Shown: piece by piece, positions 1-10,265 of the stretch | Position numbering within the stretch: position 1 is the first letter of the stretch | Layout: every line of letters begins with the position of its first letter | Origin: Aureobasidium sp. EXF-3400 | Lineage: Eukaryota; Ascomycota; Dothideomycetes; Dothideales; Saccotheciaceae | Assembly (NCBI GenBank): GCA_024195585.1 | Contig: SWBL01000052.1 | Location: 62,001-126,000, forward strand | Reading direction: 5' to 3' | Length of the DNA: 64,000 nt | Notes under the pieces: generated by a model | Told to the model about the DNA's origin: nothing | The model's database searches: none | What the model saw: the letters and a program-made list of their open reading frames with translations, nothing else | Made by a program: the position numbers and the translations under genes

Positions 1-288
1 TCTCCCATCAGCACCCCTCTTCCATCACACTTCACACTCATTTGGTCTTACGACACCACCATTCCACCACCACACTTCTTGGATCACACAGTTCAACTGC
101 TGTTAAGCAAATAATACACCTCCAGACTCAGTTCGATACCATACATCACCGGTACGTCCATCACCACATCTCTTCCTACCTATTCTGCATTGCATCAAGG
201 CTGACATCTACTCGACAAGCAGCTCAAGAGCGTCGCCCTTCTTCCCACTCATATCTGCATCGTCTCGTTCAACATCAAGTATTGTTTG
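1..288. promoter_or_regulatory. 5' flank and probable leader of the first gene
   Basis: This stretch is rich in C, A and T (many cacc, catc and ttcc runs), as is common in fungal promoters and leaders. The short open frames here have no recognisable protein content. It most likely holds promoter and 5' UTR for the gene that begins at 289. No TATA box or specific operator is clear. Confidence 0.4.
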
Positions 289-3200
289 ATGCCGATGGCC
301 CACAATAACATCGCCCGCAAGGCATACTCAGCAGAACAACTCTTAGCTCTTCGCCATTCGGCTTCGGACGAGACAGCTATCCAAATCGAAGCCAAGGCCC
401 AGGATGGAGCCATCAAAGGTGCGTTGATCTACGTTCAGCCTCCCAGCTTCAACTCTTGGCTTTGTTGTCGTTCATCATCACCCATCATACATTCTCTTTC
501 CATTTGATCACCGTCAAAAACACTCGCTTCTCTGCTCTGTCCATGCATTCATTCATTCAACCAACTTTATACATTCATTATCATGCATTCTTTCCTTACG
601 CCGCAAAAGACAAGCTTATCATCCAATCCTTCCTTTTCTCATCACGAGAGATATGCGAGTCTCTTGGTGGCCGACACACCATCACCTCTCCAACACAGTT
701 GCTTTGCAGAACCGGATTGGCTAACAGACGATCTTGCAGACCATGTCGTCCGTAACGCACGCTCCTTTGCTGCGCGCTCATCACGTTCTCTCGCCATGTC
801 CGACACTCTGCACCCTCCTGCAACGGAGGCACGTCAATTCAGCGCACCCGTCCTGACAGAGATCGACCCAAACAACCAGAACTTGCGCCCTGGACTGGCT
901 GCCAACCGCTACCGCCCTTCTCCAACTCCATCACTGAAGAAGCGCAAGGCTGAGCAAATTCTCGAGGACCATGGCTCCCCTCCTGGACTTCGCGTCACCG
1001 CTGGCGGTCGCATCGTCCCCAGTGATCAGTCTCCTCTGTGTAGCCCTCGCTACGGCTACAGTGCCATCAAGAAGAACGGTATGCTCATCAAGTTCGGCCC
1101 CAACTTCCCGGCTCCCCCTGGTGGCATTCCCATGCAGAGGGTGGGTTTGCCCAATGGCTTCGTGGCTCAGGATCCCAACGGCAGACTTTGTCAGATGGTC
1201 GATGGCAAGTTTCTACCCGTCGATGATGTCGATGGCATTCCTCAGCTCTACATCGCCGCTCCCAACTTGACTGGCAGCACCGGATTTCCTGCCGGTGAAA
1301 AGGAAGACGCTCCTGGCACCACGCCCTTCGACAACTCAACCAAGCAGCAGCAGCCCAGCCAGAGCTTCGACAAAGCCCCTCCAACTGGTCCAGCGATCAA
1401 GCAGACGGCCATGAAGCAGCCCGTCGTCAGCAGCGCTATGCAGATTCAGGCTCTGGAGAAGCAGTACAGCAAGCTGGAGCAGGAGTCCAAGGAACTTGAC
1501 AAGGTTGAAGTCTTGCAACGCAGCTCGATGAGCTCCAAGGCATACGCTCAGCTCATCCAGAACCGCCGCGACCTCGTCAGCCGCATGAACTCGATTCGCG
1601 TCAGTCTCAAGTCTCTGCGTGAAGCAAAGGCTTCGACCGACCACTCGCCTCAAGCCATTGCTCAGCAAATGCAGCCCCAGTTCAGCATGCCACCTTACGG
1701 ACCAGCAGCTATGATGGGACCAGCAGGACCCATTCCTGATTGGACTTTCGACGGCATGGCTCCTGATGCTCACAACATGCCTCCCTTCCACGGTGCTCCC
1801 ATGCCTCATGGACTCGGATACTACGGCCCACCTTCCGGCTATCCTGGTGCCATGGCTCCATACCCAGGCATGTTCGGTACAATGCCGCCGATGTTCAACA
1901 TGATGGGCATGCCTCCTGTCGATGCGTTTGGCAACTTCATTCCGAACGCTGCCAACATGGATCCTCAGGCCTTCTCCAACGGCAGTCCACCTGCTCCACA
2001 CGCCAACACTGTGCAAGAGACTGGACCAAGCAGCCGCAGAGCAGCAGATACCACTGCCACCTCTCAGCAGGAGTCTCCACGCAGAAGCCACGCTTTGCAG
2101 ATCAAGGACCCAGAGAACAAGTCAGAGTCGAGTCAGAAGTCGGCACTCAACCCCATGAGTCCCAGCTACCAGCCTGCCGGCAAGTCGACACCTGCATCCA
2201 AGGTCATCCCACATCGTCCTGCGTCTCCATCGCCAGCTCTTGCTGAGGCCGTCAGGCAGCACAATGCCTGGGTCACTGAGTCGGCCAACGCATCCGCCAC
2301 CAACCTGAACTCGGCTGGTTCTCAGCGCAAGCTTCGTTACGAGTCATCTTCATCGAGCTATGCTACTGCTGACTTCTTTCCCAACAACCCTCGTGAACAT
2401 TCGATGAGAAAGGATGCCTACCCTATCGTTCACGATCGCAATGCAAGCCGCGGCAAGATGGCAGAGCGCCCTTCGGCATCGAGTGAGCAGCCCATCACTC
2501 CAGACAAGGAGAACCAGGATCCAGGATGGAACTTCGCCCCAGTCGCCAGTGTCACGACGCCACCAACTATGCGCGATCAAGCTGTTGACCAGCCAGGCAC
2601 CCCGGAAAACCACAGCACTGATCCCGTTCAGAACCGCTCTGAGATGAACGTGAGTCCGAAGAACCGTCGTTCGGACTACCCTTTGAGCTACAAGTCCGTC
2701 AGCGAGGTTACCACACTGGGATCGGAACTTCCTTCGCCTGCCATTGGCTCCTCTCACCGCACGCAGTCGCAGCAAACCAAGCCTGCTTCATCGTCAAAGG
2801 AGCACCTCAGTCTCGAGGAGACCACTTACATGGCTGGTTTCAAGGCTGGTCAGGCTCGCCTGCCTGTGGGTCTCGAGGAGAACAGCTTTTGGCTTGATGG
2901 ATACTGTGCTGGTCTGCTCAAGTCGGCTCAGTCAATCACTGCTCCACCCCAGCCCAAGGCTCCAGCTACGGCCCATGCCGGCCCAGCCGTCGTCAAGCCT
3001 TATCTCCCATCGGAACAGAGGAACACTGGCTCACAGCATGCTGTTTCTGCTGCCAACACCAACGCCACGTCTTTGAACACACTCAAGGATGCCATCTTCT
3101 CGGCTCAGAACGAGAACGCTATCCTCACTCCGGATCCAACTGGACCTTGCGTCAACGAGATGGCCGCTTTGCATCTCGGAAGCTGGGCAAAGACTCACCA

Positions 3201-3975
3201 AGCACCCACGGTCGCCGAGTCTGATGCTGTTCTGGCCTCTGCACGCAACCGTGAGACAGTGTTGCCCGAACGCACCTCTTCCGTCATGCAACGTCAGTTG
3301 CCAAGTGGTGATACATCGACTGAGCACCACCGCACTGCCATGCCTTCTACTCAGACAGGTGGTGTCATGGTGGATCGTCAGAGGGTGCAAATGCCTCAAG
3401 ACCGTCGCGCCACATCCGCACAGATGCAGTCCACAGGCGGTTCTCCCACAGCCTACTTCCAGCGCAACTACCCAGCTCATCGCGTCATGAGCAACCAGCT
3501 CGAGTGGAAATCAGGCTCTTCGATTGCACAGGTTGCAGGACTGGCCACAGGCTACTTCGCCCAGTACGACGGTACGAGAACAGGTGCCAACGCTTTTTCG
3601 GACAGACAGCCGCTGACTCAGATGTCTGGCAACACAGGCATGACGACCCACGACTCAATGTCAGGAGCATTGCCCGAGAAGCAGTCTGGCATGACGGGCA
3701 GATTCACCGAAGGATCCATGACCGCCGACAACAAGACAGGCAGCCCATCTTCATCGCCTGGCAAGAGATCGGCAACCAAGGGCTCCCCGGCCAAGGTCAA
3801 GTTCGCACAGATCGCTGGCAGAGCCGGCATCAAAGTCCGCAGCGACACCAGGGACGAGCAGGAGAGCGAGCCTAGCAGCCCTCAGGAGAAGCGTCGCTGG
3901 AGAGATGTTTGGACCAAGAGATTCACCGAGACTGGTGTCCGTGAAGGTGAACAGAAGCAAGGTGGTCGTCCTTGA
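289..3975 (+). CDS. Large disordered protein with eIF4E-binding-like motif
   Basis: Two exons are proposed, 289-418 and 710-3975, with intron 419-709, giving about 1131 residues. Acceptors ending at 727 or 739 keep the same frame, so the exact junction is uncertain. The N-terminal exon carries YSAEQLLALR (Y at residue 13), which fits the eIF4E-binding consensus YxxxxL-hydrophobic. The rest is low-complexity and rich in S, P, Q and M. It includes a predicted coiled coil around residues 290-350, a Pro/Met/Gly-rich stretch (nt 1680-1960), a compact conserved-looking patch around residues 745-785 (nt 2810-2930, with motifs AGFKAGQARLP and FWLDGYCAGLL) and a basic C terminus. I do not recognise a named family. 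A role as a translational regulator is inferred only from the motif. If the first exon is not used, translation could begin at 583 and give 1130 residues. Confidence 0.65.
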
Positions 3976-4540
3976 ATCGGCGAGGCAGACATTTTGGACA
4001 TGGTTGACTGATTGGTACATCATACCTTGGCGTCAGTGTTGATTGCTACGAGAGCGAGATTGCAGTGAGCATGTTAGATGGCATAAGATTGATGGACTCC
4101 GGAGCCCAGTTGGCACGAGCAGGATTAACTACAGGCATGTTTTTGATTGAGTTTTATAACTGACAGCATATTCAAAAGAAGCAGAGGATACAGTGGGACT
4201 GTTGGAGGATAAGCAGAGTATGATTGATGCAGATATGTTCAGACGAATGCATGACTTCTTTTCCTTGCAATGATGATGTGCTTGTGTAGTTTCTCTTGTT
4301 GATCGTGAAGGATTGACGAAGTGAAAGTGACGGGAATTGTCTGTATGGACATCATCATGGTTGTTGGACCGTGCGCCGGCGGAGAGCTGCCTGGCGCCGG
4401 ACAGCTGCGACCATCAATCATCATCGTCCAAGCAATCCACGCCATCTTCTGTATCAACTCTATCGCCTTTCTCTTCATCTCATACTCTGTCAATCACCCG
4501 CTTCTTCAAAAGAGTCAACTCACACACACACACAGCCATC
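3976..4540. other. Intergenic region with UMP1 promoter
   Basis: This holds the 3' flank of the large disordered protein gene and the promoter/leader of UMP1. A short CA repeat (4521-4534) lies just before the UMP1 start codon. No coding or RNA gene is seen. Confidence 0.4.
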
Positions 4541-5146
4541 ATGGTGCGTCACGAAACCAGTGCCTCCATCCACCAAACAGGCATACAGCTAACACACGAC
4601 TCCCACACAGTCCCTCCGCATCGTCCCTCACAAGGGCCACGCCCAGCAAACCGCCCTCGCTCCCTCAGCACCTTCCGCCCCCGGTGTCCACGACACCTTG
4701 CGCTCAAACCAATCCCTCAACACACCCCACAACGCCTCGCCCGCCTTCTCAGCAGTCGCCTCCTCACACCCTCTGGAAGCACGCCTCAACAACTGGCGCT
4801 CCACCCAAGACGCCCTCAAGATGACCATGCTGCGCCGCGAATTCGGCGTCGCTGAACCCATCCGTCGCGCCATGGAAGTCAAGATTTGCCAGGAGGGAGA
4901 GTGGAGACCTGCTGTTTTGGGATTCAAGGGCGAGGGTTTGCACGAGGAGATTTTGAGTGGAAGGGATGCTAGTGTTGATTGGGAGGATGTGTTTAATGGT
5001 GAGTTTTGTGCAGAGGAACATGGCGGCGAGGAAGGGAGTTCTGGGGAACTTGCAAATGGCTAATGATTGTGATAACAGGCAACGAGACTCACAACGCGCC
5101 TGACTTCCACTCGGAGATGGAGAGCAGACTCAAGATGAACTGGTAA
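4541..5146 (+). CDS. UMP1: Proteasome maturation factor Ump1 (POMP)
   Basis: Ump1 is the chaperone of 20S proteasome half-mer assembly and is degraded as the first substrate of the mature particle. Three exons are 4541-4543 (only the ATG), 4611-4998 and 5079-5146. They encode 152 residues, close to the roughly 148 of the yeast protein. The spliced protein begins MSLRIVPHKGHAQQ. It shows the family signature in order: GVHDTLR, SHPLEARL, the LRREFGVAEPIRRAME core and a late WEDVF segment, ending KMNW. The start was chosen because the intron directly after the ATG restores the conserved N terminus. The 68-nt first intron has a CTAAC branch site and a CACAG acceptor; the second intron is 80 nt. 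RPN1, another proteasome gene, is about 46 kb away. Confidence 0.93.
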
Positions 5147-5972
5147 ACGGATATCTGTCACCTTCTACGCCATACTCGACACGACACGCGAGATGGAGAT
5201 ATGGATGCTCGGGGAGAATGAGGAGGCCAGACAACGAAGGGGGAAGGAGACTGAGACCCATATGATTGGCTTCCGTCATATTGTACAACATGAACCGCCC
5301 ATCGGCTGCTGCTTCAAGCGGAGACCAAGACGAGAGATCGAACAGGCATACGGAAGAGCAGAGCATCAGCATAATCCTTGCCTTACAAGCAGCATCATTT
5401 AATGAAAACAATGAAACGCATATCTCAACTGCCGCTTCCCAACTCTTTGCAGCAGAAGTTGTAGTAATACGGCTTTAGTCACTTTTATGCCTCTTGATTC
5501 AAAATGCCTCAGGACCATAATACACAGTCAACCTCGAACACATCAACATTGGAGGTCCATGTTCTCATTTTCCTATACAAAATCTGGATAAGAATGTATC
5601 AACACCCTGAGAAAATGCTATCTTCGGACATGCACACAACCAACAGAAGGAAAAGACGAAGCACCCATGTGACATGAAGAGAAAAAGAGGCAATGTATAT
5701 GTTTAAGAGAAACAAGGAAACAAATCCCTCCCTTTTCCTTATGGTGTTCCACCCTTCCAGACCCAATATATCAAAAACGTTGGTCCCTTTGCACCGTTTG
5801 TGATGTGAGAACGCCCAAATGTACATGAGAAGAAAAAGAGAAAATGTAAATTATGAGAACGAAGCGGGAATGGAAGGAGGAGAGAGGAAGGGAGTGTTTT
5901 GGAGGTGGGGGTATCAGAGAGAAAGAAGAAGAGGAGAATGAGGAAAGAGAAGAAGACGGAGAAAGGCGAAGA
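5147..5972. other. Convergent intergenic region
   Basis: This lies between the 3' ends of UMP1 and the ubiquitin-fold gene. It contains AT-rich 3' UTR-like sequence and a purine-rich run (about 5853-5975). No supported gene is seen. Confidence 0.4.
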
Positions 5973-6870
5973 TCACATAATGATGCATCGGCAACCAGCA
6001 GTTGGCTCTTCGCCATCGCCGCCACGGGCCGGTCTGGCACCGCCACCGCCGCTGGATTTGCCTTTTGCTGATTTTGCATTCTCTTCGTCGTCGATAACTT
6101 CTTGGGGTTTGACGCTCATATGTACGACGTTTGGTGCCGAGTCGCTAAATCGACAGTCTACTGCATGATTAGCTACCGAAGACACTGAATTGGCGAATTG
6201 GAATCGAGTGTACCTTTCAAGGGTAGTTTGTCGTCTAAGAAGCGACCAAAATGGATTAATCGGATGGCTGCGGGAGATGAGGGTCTGGGTTCCCATTCTG
6301 AGAGTATGTTAGACAAGAGTTATTGATGCGGTCAAAGAGTCGATAGGACATACCCTCTCTCCAGTCTCGCCAGATCAACTCTTTCAAGGTGTAGACACTG
6401 ATGACGAAAGGATCAAAGACTCCATTCTCATTCTCGGCAGTAACGTTTCGCTTGGACAGATACTTTTGATCTATACGGTAAGGGTGGCGTGTGCCGGTGC
6501 TGCTCAATAGCAGATTTATAGTGATGACGGGGCCGCTAGGGGCACCGAAACCTGGTGTCTGAGGCATGGGAGTGGGCAGGTCGGTGGAGGGACCTATTGG
6601 CTCAGCCGTCTCGGAGCGAAGGAGGGCGGGAGCGGGCATGAGGAGTGGTGTCGGCGGCAGGGGATCGGTGCCCTCGCTCACAAATTGCGGTTGTGGTTGT
6701 GATTGTTGTTGAGTATGGTCTGTGATTTGAGGAGGCTCGGTATGCGAGGTTGTGGCAGCAGTGAAGAAGTCGGGTTGTTGTGTTTCTGTTGACGCTTGTA
6801 CTTGGGTGGGCTGAGCGGAGTCGAAGGCTAACGACGTCGTTGTCGCATGTGTATTTGCATTGGACTCCAT
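5973..6870 (-). CDS. Membrane-anchored ubiquitin-fold protein (UBL3/MUB-like)
   Basis: Exons 6870-6354, 6297-6214 and 6160-5973 encode 262 residues. Residues 1 to about 110 are disordered and rich in T, Q and P. About 113-220 match the UBL3/MUB (Rad60-SLD_2) ubiquitin-like fold: it opens with PVITINLLLSS, then KELIWRDW, then the hallmark IRLIHFGRFLDDKLPL and a VVHMSVKP strand. A Gly/Ala/Arg linker follows, and the last residues are GCRCIIM. The terminal CIIM fits a CaaX prenylation box, with an extra nearby Cys that could be palmitoylated. Known family members attach to membranes and help sort proteins. Two short introns (56 and 53 nt) have good splice signals. The long disordered N terminus and an insertion between the first strands make it larger than plant MUBs or animal UBL3 (about 117 residues). 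Confidence 0.82.
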
Positions 6871-7450
6871 GATTTGTCTTATTTTACAGGGTTGTTCCTC
6901 GTGGTTATGTACAGAGTGATGGGTGCGGGTGAGAGTGGTGGACTCGACGATTTGGCGGTTGAATCAGGCCAAGGCAGGGTTCAGGTGATTCCGAGACAAG
7001 AGGCGGCCTTGGAGGGCGAGAGCGATGGAAAGTCGAACGGCGAAAAACGAGTGTGTCGTCTACTCCTGGAGTGCGCCTTGATGTGAGGGAATAATAAGAC
7101 GTGATGCTGAGGAGAGTGCGACGATTGCGACGACGACAACGACAACGACGCACATGATGAGCAAGCACCACCGACACCGCCGAATCCCCAGACAAGCAGG
7201 TGCGAGTCTCAAACTTAACATCCAACCCCCAAGGCCTGCTCCATCCGCCCAAAACTCTATCATCCGTCTTCCGATGCGAGATATTCAAACAGCACAGCAT
7301 CGCAACATTACAATATACAACAGGACATCTATCTAATTACTTCAATTACACATCTGCATACACTGTACGGAAACATCTCCCTCTCGCTCCAACATGTGAT
7401 ACCCACTTGTGTCCTGGTCTCCACTTTTTATGCTATTGTCCCCAGCCTGC
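6871..7450. other. Intergenic region, promoter of ubiquitin-fold gene
   Basis: This holds the promoter and leader of the minus-strand ubiquitin-fold gene and the 3' flank of ERG8. A CGACGACAACGACAACGACG-like short repeat lies near 7120-7155. No gene is supported. Confidence 0.4.
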
Positions 7451-9165
7451 CTACTCGGTCCACTCCGCATACTCGCTGCCCTGCTCCACTCTGACTCCAG
7501 ACATTTCCTGCTTCACTCCAAGCATGCTCACCTTGCCCATGCTGCCATCGGTCTCGCCCGACAGCTTCCACCCAGACAACAGCTTCTTCAACTCCTCCAC
7601 CACTTCTTCCCGGTCTTCGATCAGCAGAGCAATTGCATCATAGCCTCCTGCTCCGGGAACTACTCCGCCAACCACTCCTGACACCTTGCTGCATGCGTCC
7701 AGTAGTTCGGTCTGTGCCGGTGGCTCGATCGGCACTCCGCTTTGCTTGCTCATCTCGCGGATCCCTTGTCTGATGGCTTGGATGCGTTGCCTCAGTTCAG
7801 AGTAATCCTTGGATTCGCTCTCTGCCAACGTGACCAATTCCTGTGCCAATCCTTCGTTGACATTCTGCAATCCTTCCCACACCTTCTCTGCCTCTGCTCC
7901 GGTGTCTTTTCTCCACGCGAGCACTTGCTTGACCATACCAGGTGTCTGACTGCCACAGCTGACGTCGCACATGACCAGTCTGATGCCCTTGGGTACCTTC
8001 ACCTGATCTTTGACAATCTCAGTGTCCCATTTGCCATTCGCACCGCTCTCATTAACAATGTCTACCAGCTGTTTGCCAAACTCCGGTGCGCCTGGTTCTC
8101 CGTGTCCTGATAGAATCGCTGGCGAGAACCTTCGGTACAAACAGCTGCCATACACTGCCGAGGCTACATCAAATCCAGAGCCGACTTTGCCTTGGGCAGC
8201 ACAATGAGCGGCTTGTGCCAAGTTGTGTAGCTTACGCTTGCCAGCCTCAGTCGTCACATCAAAGACTTCTCGAGGTAGATAGTAGCTGAGTACAGCAGCT
8301 GTGAATGCAGTCACCAGAGCAGCCGAAGATCCCAGTCCAGTTTTGTTTGCTTCCGAGAGAGGAACGCCGAAGTCATGGAATCTTGCACCTGTCAATGATG
8401 TCGAGGAAGTCGAGTAATAGTCATTGTCTGCCAGGATGGTTATGGATGAAGGAGAGATGTTGGATGATCCAACACTAGAGATGTAGCTCAGAGCATATGC
8501 CAGAGCTGTTTCGACGAACGGGTTGCGGTTCAGCTTCAAGTCAGCGTTTCTAGAGAAGTCACATGTGTTAGAGTCATATCCTCTCAATATTTCAACGAGC
8601 TATTAGACGCAAGGAGTGCTATATCAACGGACGTCATCTCGGCCATAGCCGAACACACGGCTTGCGGGTGTCATCCATTGAGAGCCAACTTCCCGCGACA
8701 TTCAATTGGAAACAGCCCACGAAATACGAGGGCGCTCCGCATCTTGATATCTGGCCTCGGGTAGAGACCTTTCCGGCGTACAAATCACAAGTTCCCTCCG
8801 GACTCGGCAAGCTGATATAGACACTTCCGTCTAATATTCTCGTTTATGCAGTTCCCGTTGTATTGCGATTGATGACGAAGGAAAAGGAATCTCAGCACTT
8901 ACACTCTCAATTGAGTCACTTTGACACCTCCATCTTCGGCGGCCAAGCGATAACCATATTCCCAGACGGCATTTTGGAATTGGGGGGATTTGACTGTGAT
9001 CTCAGAGAAAGTGACCCCTGAAGTCGATGCAAAGGGTTTTACAGAGACGTGAATACGAGCATCCAGACCAAACACAAGGCCATTGTACTTTCTGTCGAGT
9101 ACGAGATAACCACCGGCTAGCAAGACCTTGCCAGGCGCAGACACAGCGACAGCACTTGAACTCAT
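7451..9165 (-). CDS. ERG8: Phosphomevalonate kinase
   Basis: This enzyme phosphorylates 5-phosphomevalonate to 5-diphosphomevalonate in the cytosolic mevalonate pathway that supplies ergosterol. Exons 9165-8903 and 8549-7451 encode 453 residues; yeast Erg8 has 451. The GHMP-kinase features are visible: an N-terminal VSAPGKVLLAGGYLVLD, the ATP-binding loop KTGLGSSAALVTA at about residues 157-169, KVGSGFDVASAVYGS downstream, and a C-terminal GAGGYDAIALL motif. The start is the Met of MSSSAVAVSAPGK; the frame extends upstream only through a non-ATG codon. The donor is a perfect GTAAGT, and the junction codon gives LRVNADLKLNRNPF. The 353-nt intron is the longest in the window. Confidence 0.95.
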
Positions 9166-10265
9166 CGTCGTTTCGAATGATGCAGGGTGAACGATGTGAT
9201 GCGGATCGTCTTGAGGGAAAAGAAAGCTGAGCAAGCAGGAGAAGTAGCTAGACAACAGACCAACACAGCGCGCAATTTGACGCCCCCTCCTCTTTCCGCT
9301 CAGGGTAACAATGCCAAAATCCTTGTCCCTCCTGAACGCCGCGAAACAGCAGGAAAGAGCAGTACTGCAATCTTACTTTTGCTGCGGAAAGTCCACGGCT
9401 TGTTGGAATAAGGCCGGGAAGGATACCAGTCAGCAGACCAGTAAAGAGGGAATTGACGATGAAGAGCCGGGCTGGTGGTGGTCGTTTTGGAAGCTTCTCG
9501 TCGTGGGAAGAATCGAGTCGTCGGGGGTCTGCGGTACGCAGTCGGTCCCGAGAGTTTCCTTAAACCGTTTGACGGAAGCTGCGGGAGAATGTTGCTAGCG
9601 GCCGATTTGACGGCGCAGTCATGCAAGGCGAGCTATCGAGCAGTGCGTAGCGTAAGATCCTCGTATCGGCGATGAGTAGAGCGATTTGAGACGAGATGCC
9701 TACCACTTCGAGCCTTCGTTACAAAAGAGGACTGCCATTTATCAGCAGCGAACGTTCCTCCGAGTCTCCGACCCAAATTCGTGGCTCAAGTCCGATGGAC
9801 GCGACAAGCTCCCACAAACCCATCCGTAACCGTCATCCATAATTCTGTTGCCTGAACATTTTCGCCAGGCAAAACCAGTCATTCACTTAGCTTCTTGTCT
9901 TTTCACTTTATCAGATCTTCTTTCGCGCTTGGGTTTTGGTGCGATCGTTATATCCTGTCTTTCTGCTTCTCGCGTGACTTTCGTCGCACATCACACCACC
10001 AAGGTATTCTTGTACCAATTCACACGACATTTTCGCGTGTTCTCTGCCGATCAACCAATCGTCAGATGAACGTGTAATAACTTCTTTTCGAGAACCGTCT
10101 GGTAAGTGTGTCGTCAATCGCGTATCTTTTGTTATCTTTCTTGTCTATGATTCAATTCATTCCGCGACTGGATCTACTGCTCGCCGAAGCATGACTCAAT
10201 GGCAAGTTTCTGACCATCTTCCTAGTCTCACGTTTCCAACTTGAGGGATCTCAATCACCGTCTCG
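9166..10265. promoter_or_regulatory. Divergent promoter region ERG8 / PPR gene
   Basis: This shared upstream region serves ERG8 (-) and the PPR gene (+). A possible 5' UTR intron of the PPR gene runs 10102-10225, with GTAAGT at 10102-10107 and a CTAG acceptor ending at 10225. This is inference only. No coding gene is supported. Confidence 0.4.

Noticed and set aside
1336..2091. 251-residue open frame antisense to the first large gene
   Set aside because: Its composition (His/Trp/Arg/Ser-rich) is what the complement of a Pro/Gln/Met-rich coding strand gives, and no motif is present.
4321..4855. Open frames overlapping the UMP1 start and first intron
   Set aside because: They run through intron sequence in the wrong frames; the spliced UMP1 product explains the region.
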